DNA of 64,000 nt from CAISIP01 sp031396205 (GCA_031396205.1 JANNKH010000085.1:13417-77416), one strand, 5' to 3'; shown: positions 1 through 8,686, counted from the stretch's first letter. Notes: a model not told the origin generated them from the sequence alone. Translations and numbers: made by a program.

Positions 1-412
1 CGAGGTACACATGGGGATTGAGCAGGGTGAATGCCGCCGCCTGGGCCAGCGCACCCATTCGACTCAGGCCGGCACCCCCCTCTGGCAGCTGCATCCGGTT
101 GGGTTGGCGGGCGCGGCGCAACGCCTGCCAGCCGTACAGCGCCAGAAAGGCGGCACCGGCCAGCGCCAGGGCCCGCGCCAGGGCCGGGTGATTGCCCAGC
201 GCCTGCGCCATCCCCAGGACGCCCGCTCCGATCAGCACGGCATCACTGATCCCACAAAACAACACGACGCTGCCCACATGCTCGCGCCGCAACCCCTGCC
301 GCAGCACGAACGCGTTTTGCGCGCCAATGGCCACGATGAGCCCCAAACTCAGGAACAGGCTCTTGGCAAAGACAGAAAGAGCGAGAAATGCGGTGTCGAT
401 CGGAAATGGCAT
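1..412 (-). CDS. argO: LysE/ArgO family amino-acid exporter (3' end outside window)
   Basis: Inner-membrane exporter of basic amino acids, probably arginine or lysine. The reading frame starts with ATG at 412 and runs without a stop off the left edge, giving 137 codons of a protein usually near 200 residues. The N-terminus has the LysE hallmark: a hydrophobic first helix followed by GAQNAFVLRQGL, then the GISDAVLIGAG segment, and the truncated end reads TLLNPHVYL, also typical. It is divergent from argP with 73 bp between the two starts, the classic arrangement in which ArgP activates argO in response to arginine. Family assignment is secure; the exact substrate is inferred from the neighbour. 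Confidence 0.9.
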   Translation of the reverse strand, partial: MPFPIDTAFLALSVFAKSLFLSLGLIVAIGAQNAFVLRQGLRREHVGSVVLFCGISDAVLIGAGVLGMAQALGNHPALARALALAGAAFLALYGWQALRRARQPNRMQLPEGGAGLSRMGALAQAAAFTLLNPHVYL

Positions 413-485
413 GCACCGAGCTTGCCATCGCCATCACGTGAAGGCAAACTAACTTTACTTTCGCCGATTAAGAATCTCTAATCCC

Positions 486-1382
486 ATGCTGGACTATGCG
501 TCACTTTCCGCCCTGGCAGCTGTTGTACGCGAGGGCAGCTTCGAGCGCGCTGCACGCACATTGCATGTGACGCCGTCGGCCATATCGCAGCGCATTCGCC
601 TGCTGGAGGAGCGTGCCGGTTGTGCGCTGGTCGTACGCGGGCAGCCCTGCCGCGCTACGGACGCCGGGCGGCGCCTGTGCCAGCATGTGGACCGCGTTCA
701 CCTTTTGGAGCAGGATTTGCAACAGAACCTGCCTGGCTTTTCGCCGCAGGCCGTGGCCCGGGTGACGCTGCCCATTGCGGTGAATGCCGACAGCCTGGCC
801 ACCTGGTTTGCCCCTGCCATTGCCAGCTTCGCCGCGACCGCACCGGTACTGATGGACGTGGCGGTCGACGACCAGGACCACACCACCGCGTGGTTGCGCT
901 CGGGTGCCGTGCTGGCGGCGGTGACGGGTACGGCGCGCCCCGCCACTGGCGCCAACAGCAGCCCCTTGGGTGCCTTGCGTTACCTGGCGGCTGCGAGCCC
1001 CGCGTTCGTGCAGCGCCATTTTGCGGACGGCGTCGGAGCCGCCAGCCTGGCGCAAGCGCCCAGCCTTGTGTTCAATACCAAAGATGAACTGCAGGCCCGC
1101 TGGGTGCGCCGCTTGTGCCATCGGCATTTGGAATTGCCCAAGCATGGGCTGCCCTCGCCGCATGCCTTTGTCACCGCGGCGGTGGCGGGTATGGGTTGGG
1201 GCATGCATCCGCTGGCCTTGATCGCGGCCGAGTTGCAGAGCGGCGCACTGGTGGAGTTGGTGCCGGACACCCCGCTTGATGTGCCGCTGTACTGGCAGCA
1301 GGCGCGTGCGGCATCGACTTTGTTGGACGGGTTGACCCGCACGGTGCTGGCGGCTGCAGGTGCCGCGCTGATGCAGAACTGA
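486..1382 (+). CDS. argP: LysR-type transcriptional regulator ArgP (IciA)
   Basis: A 298-residue LysR-type activator. The winged helix-turn-helix occupies about residues 4-60 (FERAARTLHVTPSAISQRI), with the ArgP-like start MLDYASLSALAAVVREGSFE, and the remainder is the effector-binding domain. ArgP proteins sense lysine/arginine and control argO. The divergent exporter next door and the full-length match to this subfamily make the call firm. The 73 bp between the genes is AT-richer than its surroundings and should hold the operator and both promoters; I cannot define the site exactly. Confidence 0.9.
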   Translation: MLDYASLSALAAVVREGSFERAARTLHVTPSAISQRIRLLEERAGCALVVRGQPCRATDAGRRLCQHVDRVHLLEQDLQQNLPGFSPQAVARVTLPIAVNADSLATWFAPAIASFAATAPVLMDVAVDDQDHTTAWLRSGAVLAAVTGTARPATGANSSPLGALRYLAAASPAFVQRHFADGVGAASLAQAPSLVFNTKDELQARWVRRLCHRHLELPKHGLPSPHAFVTAAVAGMGWGMHPLALIAAELQSGALVELVPDTPLDVPLYWQQARAASTLLDGLTRTVLAAAGAALMQN

Positions 1383-2042
1383 GCGAGCGGCGGGGTATTG
1401 GTCCTCTGGTCGCTTTGCCAGACCGCTGCGGCGACCCTGCTGGCGTGGTGGCCCAGAACCATCTTTTTCACCAGGCCATCAACCGCTGCGCCAATAACGA
1501 AGATACCTTGCCTATCATCGACAAGCACTGGATGCTGCTGGCGGCGCTCTGGCGCATCTACGGATATGGCCCGGCGCGAATCGCGGGCGTGGCCAACGAC
1601 CACGGGCATTTGACCAACGCGCAGCAAGCACACGACCAGGAAGCCGCCGCGATACTGATGGGTGCGCACACCACCAAGGCCAGGCGCGACCTGCTGGCAC
1701 GCATCGAGGCGCAGGCTGCCGGGGATGTCGTCGGCAGGCGAAAGCGTGCATGAACGCCGCGCCGGTCCGCCCAAAGCAGACTTGCACCGCCGTGCGCAGC
1801 ATGCAGGATGCCTGATGAGCACCCCTGGTGTGCCGGCACACGTAATAGTTGGCAAATCCAGCGGAAAAATAGCCACCTCCGCAATTGATCGTGAAATCCT
1901 CCCGGAAACAGCAGTGAGCAAAAGGCAAGGCGGGATTTTGAGGCTATTCTCCACTAAGACAGCCGGTTGGGTGCACGACTGTCAGACTGGCTAGATTGCG
2001 GTCACCACCTCAATCGGTGGCACCTTAAACCGTTCGCTGCAC
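1383..2042. other. 660 bp stretch without a convincing gene
   Basis: Several frames are open on both strands, but none has a recognisable family, a good start with ribosome binding site, or the codon pattern of its neighbours. A plus-strand frame from 1415 to 1753 and a minus-strand frame from 1884 to 1558 are the longest plausible candidates. Peptides such as DTLPIIDKHWMLLAALWRI on the plus strand do not resemble a family I know. It may be decayed coding DNA or untranslated leader for the repeat gene at 2055. Confidence 0.4.
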
Positions 2043-2054
2043 ATGGAGTCGATC

Positions 2055-2354
2055 ATGAAAAATTCAGCCCTTGCCATCGCCTTGACCGTTTTGCTTTCTG
2101 CCGGTGCGGCCAATGCAAAACTCGCGGCCAACGGCCTGCGCACCAACGGCGTGGAGGCCAACGGCCTGCGTACCAACGGCGTGGAGGCCAACGGCCTGCG
2201 TACCAACGGCCTGCGTACCAACGGCATACGTACCAACGGCATACGCACCAACGGCCTGCGTACCAATGGCCTGCGTACCAACGGCGTCGAAACCCCAACC
2301 TACGCGGACCTTCCCTCGTTCCAGCAGCTGGCCAGCCAGCCACTTGCGCGCTAA
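2055..2354 (+). CDS. Small secreted protein made of NGLRT-type pentapeptide repeats
   Basis: About 99 residues from the ATG at 2055; an ATG at 2043 would add four. The N-terminus is a Sec signal peptide (MKNSALAIALTVLLSAGAANA), cut after ANA. The mature part is almost entirely eleven exact five-residue units, NGLRT, NGVEA, NGIRT or NGVET, followed by a short tail ending in QQLASQPLAR. The period of five with a central L/I/V resembles the pentapeptide-repeat beta-helix, but N-G precedes the central residue instead of the usual A-[DN], so it is a variant. No cysteines. The next gene starts 18 bp downstream and is also exported, so the pair probably acts together outside the cytoplasm. Function unknown. 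Confidence 0.8.
   Translation: MKNSALAIALTVLLSAGAANAKLAANGLRTNGVEANGLRTNGVEANGLRTNGLRTNGIRTNGIRTNGLRTNGLRTNGVETPTYADLPSFQQLASQPLAR
2130..2294 (+). repeat. Eleven tandem 15-bp units encoding pentapeptides
   Basis: Eleven head-to-tail copies of AACGGCCTGCGTACC and close variants (GGCGTGGAGGCC, GGCATACGTACC), in frame throughout. Several neighbouring copies are identical at the DNA level, which suggests recent duplication and makes unit number likely to vary between strains without breaking the frame. Confidence 0.9.
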
Positions 2355-2372
2355 GGCGCGGTCAACCTGCCA

Positions 2373-3020
2373 ATGGGCGGGCCTGCACGCCTGGGGCTTT
2401 GCGCAGCGCTGTTGACAGCGCTGACGATCGCGAACGCGACAACACAACGGTCGCCATTGGCAGACCCCCGCATGGCGTCAACCCCAGCTGCGCGCGCGAC
2501 CTTGAAATATCTGGCGAGCTGTGCGCTGGACGAACAAACGGTGTTGACGGCTGTTCATGACGGTGTGTCGTACGAGTTTCCAGGCGGCATGGGGTTGGCT
2601 CCGGCCTGGCATGCGCGCGCCATGACGCGGGAAGAACAGCGTTGGGTAAGTGCGTGCATGCTGGCACGCACCAATCTGTTTGGCGTGACTGTTCAAGTCT
2701 CGATGCGTTCGCCGTTCTCCACCCGCGCGCCAGGCCTGCAGGTTTCACGACCGGAGTCCGAGCAATTCACGCTGTACGAAGGCACATTCTTCGGTAATCT
2801 CTTTGCGCAGAAGCCGGTGTCCTATGTTTGCAGCCCGGCCCACGGCGGCGCGACGCGCAAAATACTCGCAGCGCACCGGCGGGTATGTGCGTTGCCACAA
2901 AACGTGACGGCTTGTGGAATGGTTCACGTAGGTCAGTGCAAGCCGTCAGTTTTTGAGCGCGGCGGGCCACCTTTTCGCGAGGCGATCTCGGTTTACCTGC
3001 CACCACGCGCGCCGATGTGA
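2373..3020 (+). CDS. Exported cysteine-containing protein, partner of the repeat protein
   Basis: A 215-residue protein with a hydrophobic N-terminal segment (GLCAALLTALTIANA) that reads as a signal peptide. The mature part contains YLASCALDEQ, GGMGLAPAWHARAM, EQRWVSACMLARTN and FGVTVQVSMRSP, and seven or so cysteines spread to the C-terminus, which suggests disulfides. I recall similar blocks in large secreted myxobacterial proteins that also carry NG-type short repeats, but I cannot give a named domain. It starts 18 bp after the repeat gene and is surely co-transcribed with it. Function not known. Confidence 0.7.
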   Translation: MGGPARLGLCAALLTALTIANATTQRSPLADPRMASTPAARATLKYLASCALDEQTVLTAVHDGVSYEFPGGMGLAPAWHARAMTREEQRWVSACMLARTNLFGVTVQVSMRSPFSTRAPGLQVSRPESEQFTLYEGTFFGNLFAQKPVSYVCSPAHGGATRKILAAHRRVCALPQNVTACGMVHVGQCKPSVFERGGPPFREAISVYLPPRAPM

Positions 3021-3043
3021 CTCCATGCGCGGCAACCTCCCAA

Positions 3044-3240
3044 TCAATCCCCTCCGGCAGCAGCCCAGCAGTACTGGCAGCCATACAGCCCGTCGTCGAG
3101 TTGCGGCACGACCCGGCTGGCGTAGCAGTTCAGGATCCGCGGCCAATCGAGCTGGCAGAAGCGCTTGGCCAGGCGCTGCGCTCGCGGGCGGTCTTCGATC
3201 CAGGCGAAAACGTTATCAAGAAACTGGCCGGCGCAGCAGA
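3044..3240 (-). pseudogene. Fragment resembling a transposase-like hypothetical protein
   Basis: A minus-strand frame, closed upstream and downstream by stops and without a start, reads FLDNVFAWIEDRPRAQRLAK then DWPRILNCYASRVVPQL. This resembles an internal block (CFxWIxDxPRAQxL...WPxxLNxYAxxVNPLL) of a family of proteins often annotated as transposases. After the GLYGCQYCWA part the frame ends with TGA at 3044. Only about 60 codons survive, so it is a remnant, not a gene. The assignment rests on memory of the family motif and is tentative. Confidence 0.4.
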
Positions 3241-3298
3241 GTGCAAGTCAAGTCTCCCAATGACCGGCCACGGCGCGTCATTGCAGGGCACGCCGGTC

Positions 3299-4807
3299 TC
3301 ACACCGCGAGTGGCAGCGCCAGGCACAGGGTTGTGCCGCCTTGCGCCGAGGGCAGTGGCCGTAAACTTCCGCCATGCATTACCGCCACCCGCTGCGCAAT
3401 CGCCAGCCCGAGCCCACCGATGCCGCCGCTGGTCCGTCGTGCCGGTGGGTCGCGCATCGACTGGCCTGATTGCAGCCGAACCGTCACCTCCTCGGGCAAT
3501 CCGGGTCCGGTGTCTTCGACCAGGATCTGCGCATGGCGGCCGGCGCGCCGCAGGCTCACCCGGACCGGCGCCTGACCTGGCGCATGGCGCAACGCGTTGT
3601 CGATCAGGTTGGTCAGTGCGCGCTCGATCAGATGCAGATCGCCATCGAACTCCAGCATTCCGGGCGGATCGCCCGCCAGTGTTACCGGTGGAGGTGAGCG
3701 GGAGAATTCAAATTTCTGCACCGCGTCGGCTACCAGTTCGTCAAGCCGGAACACCTCGCGGTGCAGCACCTGGTCCGACGACTGCAACGCCGCAAGTTCG
3801 AACAATTGCTGTGACAGGCGGCGCACCTTGTTGCTTTGCGCCAGCGCTGCCTGCAGCAATCGCTCGCGCAACTGCGGCTCGACCGGCTTGTCGCTGGCGA
3901 TTGCTTCCAGGTGGCCATGCAGGGCGGTCAACGGCGTACGCAAGTCATGCGCCACACCGGCCATCATTTCCTGGTGCGCCAGGGTTTGTCGTGTTGCCTG
4001 CTCGCTTTGCAGGGTGATGCGTTGGCGCATGCCATCGAACGCCTCGGCAATGGCCAGCACCTCATCGCGCTGCGTCGCAGCTCCCGCCAAAGGCGACGGC
4101 CGGTCCGGCACCGGAACCGGCATGGTCAGTGGACGCAACTGATAGGCCCGCATGGCGGCTGCCAGTTGGCGCAGTGGCCTGGTCATACGGCGAAAAACGA
4201 ACATGCCCAACAAGCTGATGAACGACAGGGCCCCTAGTCCGACCAGCACGGCGCTGAGCCAGACCCGGCGCAGGCTGGTCTGACCGGCAACGCGGTCGCT
4301 TGCTGCACCGTCGAGTACCACGTAAAAATAGCCGGGTGGTCGCTCATCCCCGGCGCGTTTTGGAAACATGGCGGCACTGAAAATGCGCTCGGTGCCACTA
4401 CCCATCGGGTCGGTTCCGCGCAGCGGCAACGGAGCTCCGGCCAGGAAGGCACGTACCGTGGACAGGTCCACCTGATGCTGGCGCACCATACCCGGCTCGC
4501 CCAGGTAGGCACTGACACGACCGTCCGCATCGAGCAGGTAAGCCTGAATGCCGGGGTTGACTATCGCCAGCATCCCCAGCAAGGCGTCGCGCGCCGCTTG
4601 ATCGGCGTCCCCGGCATCGACCCGCGCCACTTCAGGCCAGTGCTCGACGATGTGCCGCGCCAGACCGTGCGACAGCCTTTGCAGCGCCTCCTGCTCGCGC
4701 TCACCGCCGGTGACATGCACCAGAATTCCCACAAGCAAGCCGAAGGTCAGCAAAAGCGCGGCCATGGCCCAGACCAGCCGCGTCGCAAACCGTGCAGCGG
4801 GCATCAT
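3299..4807 (-). CDS. Sensor histidine kinase of a two-component system
   Basis: A 502-residue inner-membrane kinase. One membrane helix lies near residues 10-32, a periplasmic domain of about 150 residues follows, and a second helix (LSAVLVGLGALSFISLLGMF) leads into a HAMP linker. The HisKA box reads MAGVAHDLRTPL with the phosphoacceptor His near residue 287. The ATPase domain shows LIDNALRHAP (N box), VEDTGPGLP (G1) and GGIGGLGLAIAQ (G2). The start is the ATG whose ATGA overlaps the stop of the response regulator, so the two are translationally coupled. Signal unknown; the periplasmic domain is not one I recognise. Confidence 0.92.
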   Translation of the reverse strand: MMPAARFATRLVWAMAALLLTFGLLVGILVHVTGGEREQEALQRLSHGLARHIVEHWPEVARVDAGDADQAARDALLGMLAIVNPGIQAYLLDADGRVSAYLGEPGMVRQHQVDLSTVRAFLAGAPLPLRGTDPMGSGTERIFSAAMFPKRAGDERPPGYFYVVLDGAASDRVAGQTSLRRVWLSAVLVGLGALSFISLLGMFVFRRMTRPLRQLAAAMRAYQLRPLTMPVPVPDRPSPLAGAATQRDEVLAIAEAFDGMRQRITLQSEQATRQTLAHQEMMAGVAHDLRTPLTALHGHLEAIASDKPVEPQLRERLLQAALAQSNKVRRLSQQLFELAALQSSDQVLHREVFRLDELVADAVQKFEFSRSPPPVTLAGDPPGMLEFDGDLHLIERALTNLIDNALRHAPGQAPVRVSLRRAGRHAQILVEDTGPGLPEEVTVRLQSGQSMRDPPARRTSGGIGGLGLAIAQRVAVMHGGSLRPLPSAQGGTTLCLALPLAV

Positions 4808-5529
4808 GCCGGTGGCGCTTCGAACCGGTAGCCAACACCCCACACCGTCACGATGCAGCGCGGTTCACCGGGAGACTGCTCCAGCTTGCTGCGCAGCCGA
4901 TTGATATGCGAGTTGACGGTGTGCTCGTACCCGTCGAACGCGGCGCCCCAGACCTTGTGCAGCAACTCGCCGCGGCTGAAGACCCGGCCCGGATGCCGCG
5001 CCAGGAAATACAGCAGATCGTATTCGCGCATGGTGAGCGCAATGTCCTGGTCATCGCGCAACAACGCGCGGCGTACGGTGTCGAGCCGGAAATGGCCGAA
5101 ACGCAACTCTGCCGGCATACCGGGCTCCGTGCGCAATTGTTCGACGCGCCGCAGCAGCGCGCGCACCCGCGCCACCAGTTCGAGCATCGAGAAGGGCTTG
5201 GCCAGGTAGTCGTCGGCGCCCAGTTCCAGGCCCAGAACCCGATGGGCCTCGGCCGATCGCGCACTGAGCATGATCACCGGCACGTCGGCGCGCCGACTGC
5301 GCAGATGGCGGCAAACATCCCAGCCATCGGCACCCGGCAACATCAGGTCCAGCAGCACCATGTCCCAGCGCTGGCGGTTGATCGCCGCCATGGCTTGAAG
5401 CCCGTCTGACTCACGGTGCAGGCGGTACCCGGCCTGCTCCAGATGCAGGCGCAGGGCGTCCGCAATGGCGTCATCGTCTTCGACCAGCAACAAGTGTTCG
5501 CGCATGCGACCTTCAGGGGCATCGGACAT
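4804..5529 (-). CDS. OmpR-family response regulator
   Basis: A 241-residue regulator: receiver domain (LLLVEDDDAIADALRLHL, phosphoacceptor Asp near residue 61 in MVLLDLMLPG, LGADDYLAKPF with the conserved Lys) and a C-terminal winged helix (LTMREYDLLYFLARHPGRVF, HTVNSHINRLRSKLE, VWGVGYRFE). A start at the internal Met9 is also possible. It is the first gene of a two-gene operon with the histidine kinase and shares four bases with it. The PEP-CTERM gene upstream is on the same strand but is separated by a strong hairpin. Confidence 0.93.
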   Translation of the reverse strand: MSDAPEGRMREHLLLVEDDDAIADALRLHLEQAGYRLHRESDGLQAMAAINRQRWDMVLLDLMLPGADGWDVCRHLRSRRADVPVIMLSARSAEAHRVLGLELGADDYLAKPFSMLELVARVRALLRRVEQLRTEPGMPAELRFGHFRLDTVRRALLRDDQDIALTMREYDLLYFLARHPGRVFSRGELLHKVWGAAFDGYEHTVNSHINRLRSKLEQSPGEPRCIVTVWGVGYRFEAPPA

Positions 5530-5592
5530 GACGCCTCCAGGCTGAGTCGCTTGCGCAGCGCATATCTAACATGCGACCGGCCAAGCGGCTGT

Positions 5593-5620
5593 CTGTCGAC
5601 CCGCTTGAACGGGTCGACAG
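5593..5620 (-). terminator. Hairpin downstream of the PEP-CTERM gene
   Basis: A perfect 11-bp inverted repeat (CTGTCGACCCG and its complement) with a six-base loop begins two bases beyond the stop codon of the PEP-CTERM gene. There is no T-run after it in either direction, so it is either an intrinsic terminator of weak type or an mRNA-stabilising 3' stem-loop. Confidence 0.6.
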
Positions 5621-5622
5621 GA

Positions 5623-6426
5623 CTACGCAGCCCTGGCGCCGCCGCGCTGGCGCCGCCGCGCCAACGAGCCGATCACCAGCAAGCCGGCAGCCATCATCGC
5701 AAAAGTCTCGGGCTCGGGCACTGCGGACACCTGGAAAGACAGGCGGTAGACATCGGATTGCGCCGTCAGGCCACTGTTGAACACATAGCCGGCACCGGTC
5801 GTCAAACCATTGAATGCCGCCAGTTCCGCGAAGTTGAAGGCCACCACCGAGTTCTGGTCGGCCCGAAGGCTATTGGTGCCAACAAATGCCGAGGCGGCGG
5901 GATCAAACACCTCGGAGCCGTTGTCCCATATCTGGTTCGCTTTCTGACCGATCGAACCAATCAGCAGATTGCCGGTGCCATCGAACAACCGGAACCGGGT
6001 TGGCGAGTCGTTGCCGATGAAAAAATCATTGCTCGGAACGGCCATCGCCGCGAACGTGAAGAACGGGTTCAACGCGGTGTCGACCATGACGCTCAGGCTG
6101 GCCGACTGCCCCGGTTGCAGCAACCCGCCGATCGTTCCGCGGGTGGCGGTTGGATCGGCGAGCGCAAATTCGGATTGCCACGCACCACCAGCGCCACCCT
6201 CGGCCACCGAAATGATGGCTGCACCAGGCACCTGACCGATATTGAAGGCATCAAATACACCGCTGTGCACGCCGAAATGCAGCGGTGCAAAACTGATGCT
6301 GTTGGGCGCCGCGAGGTTCTCCGCGGTAATGGTCAGGTTGACCTGCGCCGCCATTGCGGCGGCACTGGCGGCAACGGTGCCGGCTATCGCGGCAATCCGC
6401 GCAAATCGAAAAATGTATGCATGCAT
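5623..6426 (-). CDS. Spondin_N-like protein with PEP-CTERM sorting signal
   Basis: A 267-residue exported protein. It starts MHAYIFRFARIAAIAGTVAA, a signal peptide cut after AMAA. The body (VNLTITAENLAAPNSISFAP, FDAFNIGQVPGAAIISVAEGG, NPFFTFAAMAVPSNDFFIGN) matches bacterial Spondin_N-domain proteins. The C-terminus is a textbook PEP-CTERM signal: VPEPETFAMMAAGLLVIGSL followed by an Arg-rich end. Such proteins are processed by exosortase and go to the outer surface or extracellular polymer. Exosortase genes are not in this window. An upstream in-frame Met would add 17 residues without signal-peptide character. A two-component system lies downstream; a functional link is possible but unproven. 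Confidence 0.85.
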   Translation of the reverse strand: MHAYIFRFARIAAIAGTVAASAAAMAAQVNLTITAENLAAPNSISFAPLHFGVHSGVFDAFNIGQVPGAAIISVAEGGAGGAWQSEFALADPTATRGTIGGLLQPGQSASLSVMVDTALNPFFTFAAMAVPSNDFFIGNDSPTRFRLFDGTGNLLIGSIGQKANQIWDNGSEVFDPAASAFVGTNSLRADQNSVVAFNFAELAAFNGLTTGAGYVFNSGLTAQSDVYRLSFQVSAVPEPETFAMMAAGLLVIGSLARRRQRGGARAA

Positions 6427-6604
6427 GGGGTTTCTCCTGTGAACAAGGCCAATTGATGGTTGCGCGCCGGATTGCACCGACCCGCTCGATCGATGCTAGG
6501 CAGCAGGTTTCCCGTAGTCCTCATGCAAACATCATGGCTGCGTGACAATTGGCTGGCGCCTGTACCGCAGGCTTCGTCCTTCACCGCACCTTGCCCCATT
6601 CCCC

Positions 6605-7480
6605 GTGAAAATTCGCCATCTGATCCAGCTTATCGGCATGTCCGCCCTGTGGGGTGCATCGTTTCCGCTCCTGCGCATCGCCAGCCCGGCCTTCGGGCCC
6701 ATGGCGCTGGCCGGGATCCGCTGCGCGCTGGCCTCGCTGGTGCTGGCGCTGCTGATGCGACTGCTCGGTGAAAGCTGGCCCGCGCGCACGTCCTGGCAGG
6801 CGCTGGCCGGTCTGAGCCTGCTGACCGTCGTGGCGCCGTTCGTATTGTTCAATTGGGCCGCATTGACGCTGCCGGCGGGTTATTCGGCGGTTCTCAATGC
6901 CACTGCGCCCGTGTTTGGTCTGCTCGCCGCGGCGGTGGCTGGCGACGAAAAGATCACGCCGCGCAAGCTGCTCGGTTGCGCGGCCGGCTTTGCCGGCGTG
7001 GCGCTGCTGGTACAACTGGGTCCGGTAGCGGCGACGCCGGCGGTGGTACTGGCCGCCCTGGCCTGCACGGCAGCCGCCGCTTGTTATGGCGTGGGCACGA
7101 TCTTCATGAAACGCGCTTCGAGCCGTCACCCGCCACTGGCAGCGGCCGCCACGATCCATGTCGCAGCAGCGCTGATGCTGGTCGTACCGGTTGGTGTCGC
7201 GGTACCCACCATGCAACTGAGCCCGGGCGTATGGCTGGCGGTGGCATTACTGGGTCTGGTCACCTCGGGCTTCATGTACTGGATCAGCATGCGCCTGATG
7301 CGCGAGATCCCTGCCAGTGCGGCCACGTCGGCAGCGTTCATGATCCCCCTGTTCGGCGTGACCTGGGGCGCACTGTTCCTGGCTGAACCGGTCACCGCCG
7401 GCATGGTACCCGGCAGCCTGCTGATCCTGCTGGCCACGGCATTGATCACCGGCTTCAATCCGTGGCGCATGCGCCAGTAG
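6605..7480 (+). CDS. EamA/DMT-superfamily transporter
   Basis: A 291-residue inner-membrane protein with ten predicted helices in two EamA repeats (IGMSALWGASFPLLRIA opens the first; the second begins near AALACTAAAACYGVGTIFMK). The GTG at 6605 gives the usual family N-terminus, while an in-frame ATG at 6542 would add a polar arginine-rich stretch unlike family members. These carriers export amino acids or other small metabolites. The aminotransferase gene starts about 30 bp downstream on the same strand, so the two may be co-expressed; substrate unknown. Confidence 0.85.
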   Translation: MKIRHLIQLIGMSALWGASFPLLRIASPAFGPMALAGIRCALASLVLALLMRLLGESWPARTSWQALAGLSLLTVVAPFVLFNWAALTLPAGYSAVLNATAPVFGLLAAAVAGDEKITPRKLLGCAAGFAGVALLVQLGPVAATPAVVLAALACTAAAACYGVGTIFMKRASSRHPPLAAAATIHVAAALMLVVPVGVAVPTMQLSPGVWLAVALLGLVTSGFMYWISMRLMREIPASAATSAAFMIPLFGVTWGALFLAEPVTAGMVPGSLLILLATALITGFNPWRMRQ

Positions 7481-7513
7481 GCGAACTGATGCCACGCCTA
7501 TGATGACGCCACC

Positions 7514-8686
7514 ATGAAACTGTCCAGTCTCGTCACCCGCATCGGCGGCAGCCGCGTCGATGCCTGGAAGATCCATGCCCAAGCCGGCGCGGCCGCTGCG
7601 CGCGGCGAAGACGTGATCGTGCTCAGCGTGGGTGACCCGGAATTCGCCGCGCCCGCCGCCATCACCGATGCAGCCATCGCCGCCCTGCAGCGTGGCGACA
7701 CTCACTACACCGCCATCATCGGCCGCCCCGCGTTGCGCGAGCGCATCGCGCGCCAGCACCAGGCGAGCAGCGGGCAGGTCGTGGATGCCAGCCAGGTGGT
7801 CGTGGTGAGCGGCGCTCAGAACGGCCTGTTCGTGTCCAGCCTGTGCCTGTGTGAACCGGGCGACGAGGTGCTGGTGCCCGAGCCGTTGTACCTGACCTAT
7901 GAGGCCACGATCCGCGCCTGCGGTGCCACGCTGGTACCGACCCCGGTGCTGGCCGACAGCGGCTTTCGCATCGACCTGGACGCGATGCGCGCCGCCGTCA
8001 CGCCGCGCACACGCGCCATCTTTTTCGCCACACCATGCAACCCGACCGGGGTCGTGATGCGGCGGGACGAACTGCAGGGCCTCGCTGAACTGGCCATTGG
8101 CAACGACCTGTGGGTGGTATCGGACGAGGTTTACGGCTCGCTGACCTTCGAGCCGCCCCATGTGAGCATCGCCAGCCTGCCGGGCATGGCCGAGCGCAGT
8201 GTCACCATCAACAGCCTGTCCAAGTCGCATGCAATGGCCGGCTACCGGCTCGGCTGGGCGGTGGCGCCGGTCGATCTGGCGCAGCACATGGGCAACCTGA
8301 TGCTGTGCATGCTGTACGGCGCGCCCGGCTTCGTGCAGGAGGCGGCCTGTGCGGCGCTGGACCAATACGACGCGGTGACCGCCGATATCCGCACCATCTA
8401 CCGGCGCCGGCGCGACCTGGTGCATGGCCTGCTCGCGGACATTCCCGGATTGCGTTGCGCGCTGCCGCAAGCGGGCATGTTCATGCTGCTCGATGTGCGC
8501 GCCAGCGGCATGTCGTCGAACGATTTCGCCTGGGGGCTGTTCCGTGCTACGGGTGTATCGGTACTCGATGCGCAGGCGTTCGGGCCCTCGGCGCAGGGCT
8601 TTCTGCGCATGGGGCTGGTTGTGGACGACGCGCGGCTGATCGAGGCCTGCGGCAGGATCCGGGCCTACGCCCGAGGCCTGCGCTGA
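7514..8686 (+). CDS. PLP-dependent class I/II aminotransferase (AruH-like)
   Basis: A 390-residue fold-type I aminotransferase. It shows the N-terminal LSVGDPEF block, the PCNPTGVV motif, VVSDEVYGSLTFE with the cofactor-binding Asp and Tyr, and SLSKSHAMAGYRLGW with the Schiff-base Lys near residue 237. The SKSHAMxGxRxGW form is seen in arginine:pyruvate transaminases (AruH) and close aspartate-type enzymes, so an amino-acid catabolic role is likely; the specific substrate cannot be read from sequence. It lies 33 bp after a DMT exporter gene on the same strand. Confidence 0.88.
   Translation: MKLSSLVTRIGGSRVDAWKIHAQAGAAAARGEDVIVLSVGDPEFAAPAAITDAAIAALQRGDTHYTAIIGRPALRERIARQHQASSGQVVDASQVVVVSGAQNGLFVSSLCLCEPGDEVLVPEPLYLTYEATIRACGATLVPTPVLADSGFRIDLDAMRAAVTPRTRAIFFATPCNPTGVVMRRDELQGLAELAIGNDLWVVSDEVYGSLTFEPPHVSIASLPGMAERSVTINSLSKSHAMAGYRLGWAVAPVDLAQHMGNLMLCMLYGAPGFVQEAACAALDQYDAVTADIRTIYRRRRDLVHGLLADIPGLRCALPQAGMFMLLDVRASGMSSNDFAWGLFRATGVSVLDAQAFGPSAQGFLRMGLVVDDARLIEACGRIRAYARGLR

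Noticed and set aside
2130..2294. Tandem repeats considered as a CRISPR array
   Set aside because: Units are 15 bp with no spacers and lie in frame inside a coding region with a signal peptide.
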